NCBI GenBank assembly: GCA_964493265.1
Contig: CAZBLY010000003.1
Coordinates: forward strand, 1-42,422
From: DAOWHW01 sp964493265
Lineage (GTDB): Archaea; Nanobdellota; Nanobdellia; Pacearchaeales; UBA284
DNA length: 42,422 bases
Direction: 5' to 3'
Positions 1 through 7,030 of the stretch are shown in pieces (position 1 is the stretch's first letter; each line of letters begins with the position of its first letter). A program made the translations under genes and the position numbers. Below the pieces are notes generated by a model, which was not told the origin of the DNA, ran no database searches, and was given only the letters and a program-made list of their open reading frames with translations.

Positions 1-384
1 TGCCATAACTCCCATTCTTATTGTCGGGATTAAAATACTTTTATATGCTTCATTATGCGAAGCTTCAAGACCATTATATAAAACTTTGTCTAAAGGATTT
101 TGTAAATCATCAACAACAAATACAACATCATCAAAAAATCCTTGATGATTAGTTCTATTTCCTTTAGCTACAACAGTTTGTAAATCATAAAGTGGCATTG
201 CTTGTTGAGCCTGTGCATGATATAAATTTCCTGCGACTCTTTGAATAGCGCCATCTATTCCTCCAAACCACATTCCTCCAGAATTGATGGCAGTTACGAG
301 TGCATTAGCAGGAATTTTAGTAATATCTCCATCTTGCACAGCGATACTGGTTCTATCAAATTTATTAACATAATCTTTTGCCAT
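1..384 (-). CDS. Macro-domain (ADP-ribose-binding-like) protein, C-terminus beyond window
   Basis: 128 codons are visible and the frame is open to the left edge. The protein starts MAKDYVNKFDRTSIAVQ and contains GDITKIPANALVTAINS followed by FGGIDGAIQRVAG. This matches the macro-domain pattern in which GDIT, an NA(A/I)N-like strand and a GG-x-DGAI loop line the ADP-ribose pocket. Known macro domains bind or hydrolyse ADP-ribose, its derivatives or ADP-ribosylated protein; which applies here cannot be read from the fragment. The start at 384 is chosen because a TATA box (409-416) sits about 28 nt upstream, so the transcript is probably leaderless. It is divergent from xerA. The canonical second Asn of the NAAN motif appears as Ser, so catalytic activity is uncertain. 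Confidence 0.72.
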   Translation of the reverse strand, partial: MAKDYVNKFDRTSIAVQDGDITKIPANALVTAINSGGMWFGGIDGAIQRVAGNLYHAQAQQAMPLYDLQTVVAKGNRTNHQGFFDDVVFVVDDLQNPLDKVLYNGLEASHNEAYKSILIPTIRMGVMA

Positions 385-408
385 TTTATGATTGTAACTC
401 TTAAGTGG

Positions 409-416
409 TATATAAA
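409..416 (-). promoter_or_regulatory. TATA box of the macro-domain gene
   Basis: On the minus strand this reads TTTATATA, centred about 28 nt upstream of the ATG at 384, the spacing expected for a leaderless archaeal transcript. Confidence 0.6.
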
Positions 417-464
417 CCTTTTGGTTTTCTTTCTTGCCCCCTCCGCATATAGCCCAAAAAAATT

Positions 465-491
465 ATTGGATATAACATAATCATATCAGAA
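465..491. other. dif-like XerA recombination site (candidate)
   Basis: The sequence begins ATTGGATATAA and continues through a short spacer to a second arm TCATATCAGAA. Core half-sites GATAT (469-473) and ATATC (483-487) are in inverted orientation. As I remember it, the dif site used by Thermococcales XerA is about 28 bp and starts with the same 11 bases; the right arm here matches about 8 of 11. The site lies about 75 bp upstream of a xerA gene, where dif-like sites can occur. The spacer looks one base shorter than the usual 6. This is a pattern match only. Confidence 0.5.
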
Positions 492-497
492 CTTTAG

Positions 498-532
498 TTA
501 TGATAGGATTCCTTTTGGGGAAGGAATCATAA
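498..532. repeat. Inverted repeat abutting the xerA TATA box
   Basis: ATTCCTT (508-514) and AAGGAAT (521-527) form a 7-bp stem around a TTGGGG loop, extended by TTATG (498-502) and CATAA (528-532) with a 5-nt asymmetric bulge. It ends two bases before the xerA TATA box, a position suited to an operator. It could also be an accessory sequence of the dif-like site. Confidence 0.55.
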
Positions 533-534
533 CT

Positions 535-542
535 TTTATAAA
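535..542 (+). promoter_or_regulatory. TATA box of xerA
   Basis: TTTATAAA is centred about 25 nt before the ATG at 564, indicating a leaderless xerA transcript. Confidence 0.65.
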
Positions 543-563
543 TAATTTTTCTTTTAAAAAATC

Positions 564-1382
564 ATGGAAAAGAGAAAAGAGGAATTAAGAAAACTCAAAA
601 GAGAGCTTGAAATAAGAAACTTTTCTAAAAAAACCATAAAAAGTTATGTTTTGTTTGTTGACAAATTCCTTGAGTTTTCTGAAAATGAAAATAAACAGCT
701 CAATGAGGATTCTGTCAAAGATTACTTACAAATTCTGATAAAAAGATTAAACCCTTCAACAGTTTCTTCTAATCTAAGTGCAATAAAATTTTTCTTTGAA
801 AATATTTTAAAGCACAAAATAAAATTAAAACATCCAAAAAGAAACAAGCCTATTCCTGAAGTCTTAACTATTGAAGAGGTTAAAAAATTAATTAATTCTA
901 TATATAATATAAAACACAAATTAATCTTGAAATTAATGTATGGCTGTGGTCTACGTGTTTCTGAATTAGTCAATCTAAAAAAACAGGATTTTAATTTTTC
1001 AGAGGATTTATTGCATATAAAACTATCCAAAGGAAGAAAGGATAGATTTGTTAAAATTCCAGATTCAATAAAAAAAGAACTTGCGAATTATTCTAGTCTC
1101 TTTAAAGGAGAAATTTTTTTTGCTTCTTCTCGTGGAGGAAAATTAACTACCGCTACCATCCAAAAAATTGTTAAAAATGCCACAAGGAAAGCAGGAATCA
1201 ATAAAAACGTCCATCCCCACACTCTAAGGCATAGTTTTGCAACGCATTTGCTTGAACAAGGAATTGATTTGAGAATAATCCAGAAATTGCTTGGGCATTC
1301 TGATATTAAAACTACACAGATTTATTTATCTGTATCAAATGCAACAATAAAAAATATAAAAAGCCCTCTTGATAACTTATAA
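564..1382 (+). CDS. xerA: Tyrosine recombinase XerA
   Basis: This 272-aa protein has the full catalytic set of a tyrosine recombinase: R131 (GCGLRVSEL), K156 (SKGRKDR), H219 and R222 (HPHTLRHSF), H245 (LLGHSDIKTT) and nucleophile Y254. Residues 1-90 form the SAM-like core-binding domain and about 100-265 the catalytic domain. Length fits archaeal XerA (about 270-290 aa), which resolves chromosome dimers at dif and acts without a XerD partner. A dif-like motif lies upstream, and the gene is followed after 7 nt by an smc gene, suggesting a two-gene chromosome-maintenance operon. The compact size, leaderless promoter and lack of phage genes favour a housekeeping XerA over a mobile-element integrase. 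Confidence 0.9.
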   Translation: MEKRKEELRKLKRELEIRNFSKKTIKSYVLFVDKFLEFSENENKQLNEDSVKDYLQILIKRLNPSTVSSNLSAIKFFFENILKHKIKLKHPKRNKPIPEVLTIEEVKKLINSIYNIKHKLILKLMYGCGLRVSELVNLKKQDFNFSEDLLHIKLSKGRKDRFVKIPDSIKKELANYSSLFKGEIFFASSRGGKLTTATIQKIVKNATRKAGINKNVHPHTLRHSFATHLLEQGIDLRIIQKLLGHSDIKTTQIYLSVSNATIKNIKSPLDNL

Positions 1383-1389
1383 TTATAAA

Positions 1390-3798
1390 ATGCCTTATAT
1401 TAAAAAATTACATATGAATGGTTTTAAGTCATTTGCAAAAGCAACAGATATTTTATTTGATAAAGGCTTGAATGTTGTTGTTGGCCCAAATGGAAGTGGA
1501 AAAAGCAATATAACTGATGCTATATGTTTTGTTCTAGGAAGACTTCGAGTTAAAAGTTTAAGAGCTAAAAAAGCAGCCAAATTAATCTATCATGGGGGAA
1601 AGAAAGGAAAACCAGCTCAATTTGCCAAAGTAAGCATGGTTTTTGATAATAGTGATGGTATTTTTGCTTTGCCAACACCTTCTAATGAGGTTGAAATTTC
1701 TAGAATGGTCAAAAAAGATGGAGCAAGCACCTATAAAATTAATGGCCAGACAAAAACAAGACAGGAAATACTAGAATTATTATCCCAGGCTGGAATTGAT
1801 CCTGATGGTTTTAATATAATAATGCAAGCCGAAATCAATGGCATTATAAAAATGCATTCTGAAGAAAAAAGAGAAATTATTGAAGAAATTGCAGGCATCA
1901 GCATTTATGAAACAAGAAAAGAAAAATCATTGCGAGAATTAGAAAAAACTGAAAACAAACTTAAGGAAGTTAGAACCATTCTTAGTGAAAGGGCTGCTTA
2001 TATGAGAAATTTAGAAAAAGAAAAAGAGCAAGCAGAAAGATATGAAAAACTAAAAAGAAATATTAGAAGAGATAAAGCTGTTCTTATATTTAAAAAAGTT
2101 AAGGAGAAAGATAAAGATAAAGAAAAACTAAAAAACAAGATTAATGATAAAAAAGAACAAATAAGCAAGACACAAGATAAAATAAATTCTATTCAAAAGA
2201 AAATTATTGATTTTGATAAACAAATTCAAAATATTAATGAACATATTGAAAAAAAATCAGGGGTTGAACAAGAAGAACTTTATCATAAAATTTCTGAACT
2301 AAGATCAGGGGCCGCAGTTCTTGGAGTTAAGTTAGAAAATTATAAAGAACAGCTTCATACTATTGATAAAAGAATTGAAAGATTGAAAATAGACGAAGTC
2401 AGATTAGGACAAGAACTAAAACATTTAGAATTAGAAAAATCAAGACAAAAAGAACATAAATTAGATGAACAAGATTTTAAAACAGAAATTATTAAAGCTG
2501 CAAGTAAAATTAAAGAAGCAAGTAAAAAAATAGATAAGATTTTTTCTGAATTTTATGAAAAACTCAGAAAGAGAAAAACAAGAATAGATGATTTGATAAG
2601 ACAGAATAAAATTAAAGAAATTCATCAAGAAGTAGATGCTCTTATTTATTCTCTTGAAGAAAATATGCCGGAATTAAATAAGATTTCTAAAAAAACTTCC
2701 CAGATTGCAGATGAAATTTCAAAACTTAAGATAGGCGAGGGTGAAGAAAGAAGGAATATTAATCTTGATATTGAGATGGCTAGAAGAGATATTAATGAAG
2801 GTAAAAATATTATCAAAAAAAGTCTTCAAGAAAAGAAAGATATTGAAAAACTTATTGAAGAAATGGGTAATGAGAATGAAAACAAGAAGAAAGATGTTAT
2901 TGAGAAAGAAAAAGTTGAAAAAAAATTAAGAAGTACTTTTGACAAACTTCTTCTTAAAAAAAGCCAGCTCCAGGGAACAGTAAAAAAACACGAAATTATG
3001 TTAAAAGCAGAAGAAACAAAATCTAGAGAAATTGAAAATGAAATTAATACTCTTAATATAATGAAAGCCAGAGTTGATGCTGAATTTGAGGTTGTTCAGA
3101 ATGAGATAAAAGATTATGAAGAATTAAAAGAAGAACTTGAAAAAGCAAGTATCGGCACAAGAGAGCAAATTGAAATAAGAATACAAAAAAATGAAAGAAC
3201 TCTTAATGAAATTGGTTATGTTAATCTTAGGGCTCTTGAAGTTTATGATAAAATCAAAACAGAATATGAAGAAATTGAAACAAGAGTCAACAAATTAGAT
3301 GAAGAAAAACAAGAAATACTGAAGATTATAGAAGAAGTTGACAAAAGAAAGAAACAAGCATTTATGAAAGCATTTAATGTAATAAATGAAGCTTTTGGCC
3401 AGAATTTTATAGCACTCAGCAATAAAGGGCGGGCTTTTCTTGAGCTCCAGAACAAACAAGACCCTTTTGCAGGAGGATTGGATATTGTAATTAAATTAGC
3501 TAAAGGGAAATACATGGATGCTGACCAGCTTTCAGGGGGTGAAAAAGTCATTATTGCCTTATCATTAATGTTTGCAATACAAAAATATAAGCCTTATTGT
3601 TTTTATATGTTTGATGAGATTGATCCCGCTTTAGATAAGAGAAATAGTGAAAGATTAGCAAGCATACTCAGAAAAAATGTTCAGCAAAGCCAATGTATTA
3701 TTATAACGCACAATGATTCTATAATCAATAATTCTGACGTCCTTTACGGGGCATCAATGCAAGACGGAATCAGCAAGATAATCGGGCTAAAAGTATAA
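1390..3798 (+). CDS. smc: SMC-family chromosome partition ATPase lacking a recognisable hinge
   Basis: An 802-aa SMC. The N-terminal head carries Walker A GPNGSGKSN (32-40). The C-terminal head carries the signature LSGGEKV (714-720), Walker B FYMFDEID (738-745) and a D-loop-like PALD. The lead-in VNLRALEVYDK and DPFAGGLDI are typical SMC head sequences. Residues about 175-650 are almost entirely charged coiled coil. The globular, glycine-rich hinge expected in the middle is not visible, and there is no CxxC zinc hook. Archaeal SMCs are usually about 1150-1200 aa, so roughly 350 residues are missing without any frame disruption. The ATG at 1390 is preferred over an upstream in-frame TTG at 1369 because it starts the conserved head. 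No scpA/scpB is nearby. Confidence 0.9.
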   Translation: MPYIKKLHMNGFKSFAKATDILFDKGLNVVVGPNGSGKSNITDAICFVLGRLRVKSLRAKKAAKLIYHGGKKGKPAQFAKVSMVFDNSDGIFALPTPSNEVEISRMVKKDGASTYKINGQTKTRQEILELLSQAGIDPDGFNIIMQAEINGIIKMHSEEKREIIEEIAGISIYETRKEKSLRELEKTENKLKEVRTILSERAAYMRNLEKEKEQAERYEKLKRNIRRDKAVLIFKKVKEKDKDKEKLKNKINDKKEQISKTQDKINSIQKKIIDFDKQIQNINEHIEKKSGVEQEELYHKISELRSGAAVLGVKLENYKEQLHTIDKRIERLKIDEVRLGQELKHLELEKSRQKEHKLDEQDFKTEIIKAASKIKEASKKIDKIFSEFYEKLRKRKTRIDDLIRQNKIKEIHQEVDALIYSLEENMPELNKISKKTSQIADEISKLKIGEGEERRNINLDIEMARRDINEGKNIIKKSLQEKKDIEKLIEEMGNENENKKKDVIEKEKVEKKLRSTFDKLLLKKSQLQGTVKKHEIMLKAEETKSREIENEINTLNIMKARVDAEFEVVQNEIKDYEELKEELEKASIGTREQIEIRIQKNERTLNEIGYVNLRALEVYDKIKTEYEEIETRVNKLDEEKQEILKIIEEVDKRKKQAFMKAFNVINEAFGQNFIALSNKGRAFLELQNKQDPFAGGLDIVIKLAKGKYMDADQLSGGEKVIIALSLMFAIQKYKPYCFYMFDEIDPALDKRNSERLASILRKNVQQSQCIIITHNDSIINNSDVLYGASMQDGISKIIGLKV

Positions 3799-3815
3799 TT
3801 AAAGCACAATAATTT

Positions 3816-3823
3816 TTATATAT
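3816..3823 (+). promoter_or_regulatory. TATA box of the 73-aa Cys-rich gene
   Basis: TTATATAT in an AT run, centred about 25 nt before the ATG at 3844; this indicates separate leaderless transcription from the xerA-smc unit. Confidence 0.6.
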
Positions 3824-3843
3824 TTCAACAGCTTATATTTTTT

Positions 3844-4065
3844 ATGGCTAATGGGCATCTTATAAGTCTTAGTACAGCAATTGAAAGAGCACAACAAAAA
3901 AATATGGAAGTTGAAGAAATAAAGGGGCCGGGTTTTTTACTAACAAAAATTGATACTTTTTATTGTGAAGATAGGGGATGTATTGTTTATGGGTGCAAAG
4001 AAAAGAACATATGTTTAGAAAGAGATGAATGTGATTTTAAACATGCATGTATTTATAATAAATAA
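3844..4065 (+). CDS. Small six-cysteine protein, function unknown
   Basis: A 73-aa protein without signal peptide or membrane segment. Its C-terminal half holds six cysteines (C41, C46, C51, C57, C63, C69) spaced 5-6 residues apart and mixed with acidic and lysine residues, as in CEDRGC and CDFKHAC. Such regular spacing suggests a metal (zinc) or iron-sulfur site or disulfides; the sequence does not decide. The N-terminus is a short amphipathic helix. It has its own TATA box and ends 8 nt from the stop of the convergent surface-protein gene. I do not recognise the family. Confidence 0.7.
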   Translation: MANGHLISLSTAIERAQQKNMEVEEIKGPGFLLTKIDTFYCEDRGCIVYGCKEKNICLERDECDFKHACIYNK

Positions 4066-4072
4066 TAAAAAA

Positions 4073-6781
4073 TTATTTCTTCTTGTTATTTGTCACTTCA
4101 GCTTCTTCTTCAAAGAAATCAACTATTTTTTTGCCAACACCTGTAAGAAGGATTATTATAATAAGAACAATAATAATTCCTGCAATTAACCAACCTTTAT
4201 ATTTTGAAAAGAATTTACCAACATTAAATCCTGTACTTTCTCCAGTTTCTGTTTCTTGTTCTTGCTGTTCTTCCTCTGATGATGGTTCTGATGGTTCTGC
4301 AGTTTCATCTAATTCTATAAAAGTTAAATCTGCTTCTCCATCTATTAAATCATTAAATGAGATTTCAAGATCATTAAAATCATTATTATCAGTATCAAAT
4401 TGTTTGGTCTCTCCAATATTTAAATTAATTATAAGAGGTTCAGACCAAATTTCAATAGTTATTGTCTGGTCTATTATTTCAGAAATATATATTGTGTGTT
4501 CTTTACTTTTAATATTAAAAATAAAAGTATCACCTTTAGAACCAACAAAATTCCCTTCTGTTGTTTCTTCTGATGGTTCTTCTTCTAGTTGTTCTTCTTC
4601 TGATGGTTCTTCTTCTGGTGTTGATTCTTTTGATGTTACTGTTATTAATACAGTGTTGCTTTCTATAAGTTCTTCAACATCAGAAGCATAAAATATTATT
4701 TCTCTTGTTCCTTCAAAATCTTCATCAGGAGTTATTATTACAGTGCTTCCAGAAATTGAAACCACAATATTAAGAGGTTTTACAGTTACAAAAGTAAGAA
4801 CATCTCCATCAGGATCTGAAAAATAATCATAAAGATCTAAAGTATAATTTTGACCTGCTTCAATTGTAATATCAGGAATATTTTCTTCAAGTACTGGAGC
4901 GTGATTTTCTCCTGTTTCTTCTGGTTGTTCTTCTGGCTGTTCTTCTGGTTGTTCTTCTGTTTCTGTTGGTTCTTCTGTTGTTTCTTCTTCAGGCTCTTCT
5001 GTTGTTTCTTCTGTTGGCTCTGTTGTTTCTTCTATTTGTTTTGGTGTAAAAAGATTAATTATCCATTTAACAATTTTTGAAAATAAAGATGGTTGTTCTT
5101 CTGTTGATGTTGGTTCTATTAATGGCTGTTCTTTAGATTCTATAACAGTTATTGTTATTGGTTTTGATGCAAGAATTGTTGTGTCTTCTAATCTTGCTGT
5201 AACTGTAACAACATAATCTTGAAGTTGTGTTTCTGGCGTGGTTGCAATATAAAGATAAATTGTTTGTGCTTCTTGTGGTTTAATGTAAATTGCTCCTGGA
5301 TTGATTTGTGAGAAACTTGTTCCTGTTCCACTTATTTCAATATTATAATTAGCTGCTCTTGATCCCTTATTTTCTACAATAAATATTACAGTTGCTGTGC
5401 TATCTTTTGCAACTTCAATATAATCGTCTTTTGTGCTGATTGCTGGCAAATAACAATCTTTTGTAGAGATTGTATCAATAACAATAGTATCAGAAGCTGT
5501 AACACCACTTACAGGATCAGATGCTTTAATAATAAAATCATAACTTCCAACTATAGTTTGATAAGGAGGATGAATATCTAATATAAAACTTTTTTCTTCA
5601 CCTGGTCCAAGAGTTACATATTTTTCACTTGTTGTTGCCCATTCAGGACCTTCTATTGTTATATAAAATGTGTTTTCATATTTTCCAGCATTTTGTACTA
5701 CAACAGAATATGTGTTGCTTAAAGCATTACACATGCGATCTGACTCTGCTTCAATTGTTACAAAAGTTTCATAACATTTTTCAACATTAAGATTAATATC
5801 AAGTTTTTTCATAACTTTTCCATATTCACTAAGAACTTCCACTGTTGCTGTAAAGTTTCCTTCTGTTCCATATGGGGGAGATGCAATAATATTAAATGTG
5901 GTCTGTTCATTTTTATTTATAGTTAGGGTTTTTTGATCAATAACTGCCCAGGTTGGACCATACGTATTTATTTTGTATATATTACCTATTGTTCCTAAAT
6001 TATCAATTGTAATTGGAATTGTTAATCCTTGGGCTTCACACATTGAATAATAACTCTTTTCACTTGTCAAAACATAATCATAACAAGAAACAACATTTAT
6101 ACTTGCTGTCTTTGTTGCTTGGGCATAAGGTGACTGGCTTTTAACAACAAAATTTACATCATAAATTCCTTCAATATTACAAGGGGTATAAACATAAGCT
6201 TCAACATTTGAGTCTGTACAAGCATCAAGACTTAAAGTTTCAGTAGACAAATTTATCCAAGATTCTGCTGGCCCTTCTAAAGAGATTTGATAATTTTCCC
6301 AATAACTTCCTGCATTATTTATATTAAGAACTATTGTTTTTTCTTCACAAGCACAAATTGTTTGTGTTTCTGGCATAATAGTAAGAATAGTATTATGACA
6401 ATTTTCTACAATAACATTATGTTCAATTGTTTTAATCTCTCCATCATTCTCAATTGTTATCTTTAAATAATAATTACCTGGAACAACATTAGAAGAAGGG
6501 GTTATATAAGAATAAATACTTTGAACTTGGCCGCCTTCAAGCCAGAAACCTGTTGGAACTGTTGTTGTAAAAACACCTGCTGTTCCTTCAATTGTTACTG
6601 TAAATGCCCCTGCGCTAGAAGTAGAAACAATTTCTTCCATAACTATAGTAGAAGAAGGACATACCGCATTGGTTGTTACTTCAGAAACCACAGTGAAAGC
6701 AGAAACTTGACTTGCAAAAATAGTTAATGCAAATATACAGATTAAAAATACAAATCCTAGCTTAAGTCTATTATTTTTCAT
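4073..6781 (-). CDS. Large membrane-anchored surface protein with tandem Ig-like repeats
   Basis: A 902-aa secreted protein. Residues 1-28 are a signal peptide ending SQVSA. About residues 30-560 are tandem beta-rich repeats of roughly 100 aa, each opening with a cysteine after a hydrophobic strand (ENCHN, VSCYDY, EKCYET, KDCYLP), resembling NEW3/CARDB-type Ig-like modules. About 575-625 is a Glu/Thr/Pro linker with EEQP repeats. About 628-712 is a cadherin-like domain (DLYDYFSDPDGDVLTF). A second acidic linker, a further beta domain (about 740-825) and a third acidic linker follow. A membrane helix (about 863-883) and a charged cytoplasmic tail end the protein. This is a cell-envelope or adhesion architecture; the ligand is unknown. 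A TATA-like TTTAAATA lies at 6822-6829. Confidence 0.85.
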   Translation of the reverse strand: MKNNRLKLGFVFLICIFALTIFASQVSAFTVVSEVTTNAVCPSSTIVMEEIVSTSSAGAFTVTIEGTAGVFTTTVPTGFWLEGGQVQSIYSYITPSSNVVPGNYYLKITIENDGEIKTIEHNVIVENCHNTILTIMPETQTICACEEKTIVLNINNAGSYWENYQISLEGPAESWINLSTETLSLDACTDSNVEAYVYTPCNIEGIYDVNFVVKSQSPYAQATKTASINVVSCYDYVLTSEKSYYSMCEAQGLTIPITIDNLGTIGNIYKINTYGPTWAVIDQKTLTINKNEQTTFNIIASPPYGTEGNFTATVEVLSEYGKVMKKLDINLNVEKCYETFVTIEAESDRMCNALSNTYSVVVQNAGKYENTFYITIEGPEWATTSEKYVTLGPGEEKSFILDIHPPYQTIVGSYDFIIKASDPVSGVTASDTIVIDTISTKDCYLPAISTKDDYIEVAKDSTATVIFIVENKGSRAANYNIEISGTGTSFSQINPGAIYIKPQEAQTIYLYIATTPETQLQDYVVTVTARLEDTTILASKPITITVIESKEQPLIEPTSTEEQPSLFSKIVKWIINLFTPKQIEETTEPTEETTEEPEEETTEEPTETEEQPEEQPEEQPEETGENHAPVLEENIPDITIEAGQNYTLDLYDYFSDPDGDVLTFVTVKPLNIVVSISGSTVIITPDEDFEGTREIIFYASDVEELIESNTVLITVTSKESTPEEEPSEEEQLEEEPSEETTEGNFVGSKGDTFIFNIKSKEHTIYISEIIDQTITIEIWSEPLIINLNIGETKQFDTDNNDFNDLEISFNDLIDGEADLTFIELDETAEPSEPSSEEEQQEQETETGESTGFNVGKFFSKYKGWLIAGIIIVLIIIILLTGVGKKIVDFFEEEAEVTNNKKK
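4916..4959. repeat. 12-bp tandem repeat coding for EEQP units
   Basis: The unit TTCTTCTGGTTG is repeated three times with one base change, plus a partial fourth copy, inside the acidic linker of the surface protein. The period is a multiple of three, so unit loss or gain would change linker length without shifting the frame. Confidence 0.75.
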
Positions 6782-6892
6782 TTTTAGCCTTTGTTGTCGC
6801 TACTTAAAAAGAGAAATTAGGTATTTAAACTTTCTTGTAGTCAAATATAATTTTTAGAGTGTAAGTGTAAAAAAATTAAATAATAATATAAT

Positions 6893-6930
6893 AAAAAAGA
6901 AAAAAAGAAAAAAAGAAAAAGAAAAAAAAT
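6893..6930 (-). terminator. T-run terminator after the 465-aa surface-protein gene
   Basis: Read on the minus strand this is a series of T runs of 5-8 separated by single C residues, about 100 nt past the stop at 7031. Oligo-T tracts without a stem are the usual archaeal termination signal. Confidence 0.55.
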
Positions 6931-7030
6931 TCACCTTTTGAATTCTTAGCTTTCGACTTTATTTGATTTTTGTTGTTTTGTTTTTGGTGTCTTGTTTTTT
7001 GGTTTATGATTTTGTCTTTAGTAATTTCTT

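Noticed and set aside
564..1382. Integrase of a virus or integrative element
   Set aside because: No other mobile-element gene, no tRNA attachment duplication and a neighbouring smc gene; length and motifs fit chromosomal XerA.
1369..1389. Upstream TTG start for smc
   Set aside because: It overlaps xerA and adds seven residues not belonging to the SMC head; the ATG at 1390 is directly followed by the conserved sequence.
4916..4959. Short tandem repeats as a CRISPR array
   Set aside because: Units are 12 bp, contiguous, without spacers, and code for EEQP in frame.
4083..5080. Long plus-strand open frames rich in Ser, Phe or Cys opposite the 902-aa surface protein
   Set aside because: They mirror the Glu/Thr/Pro linkers and repeats of the minus-strand gene, are low in complexity and have no promoter or family resemblance.
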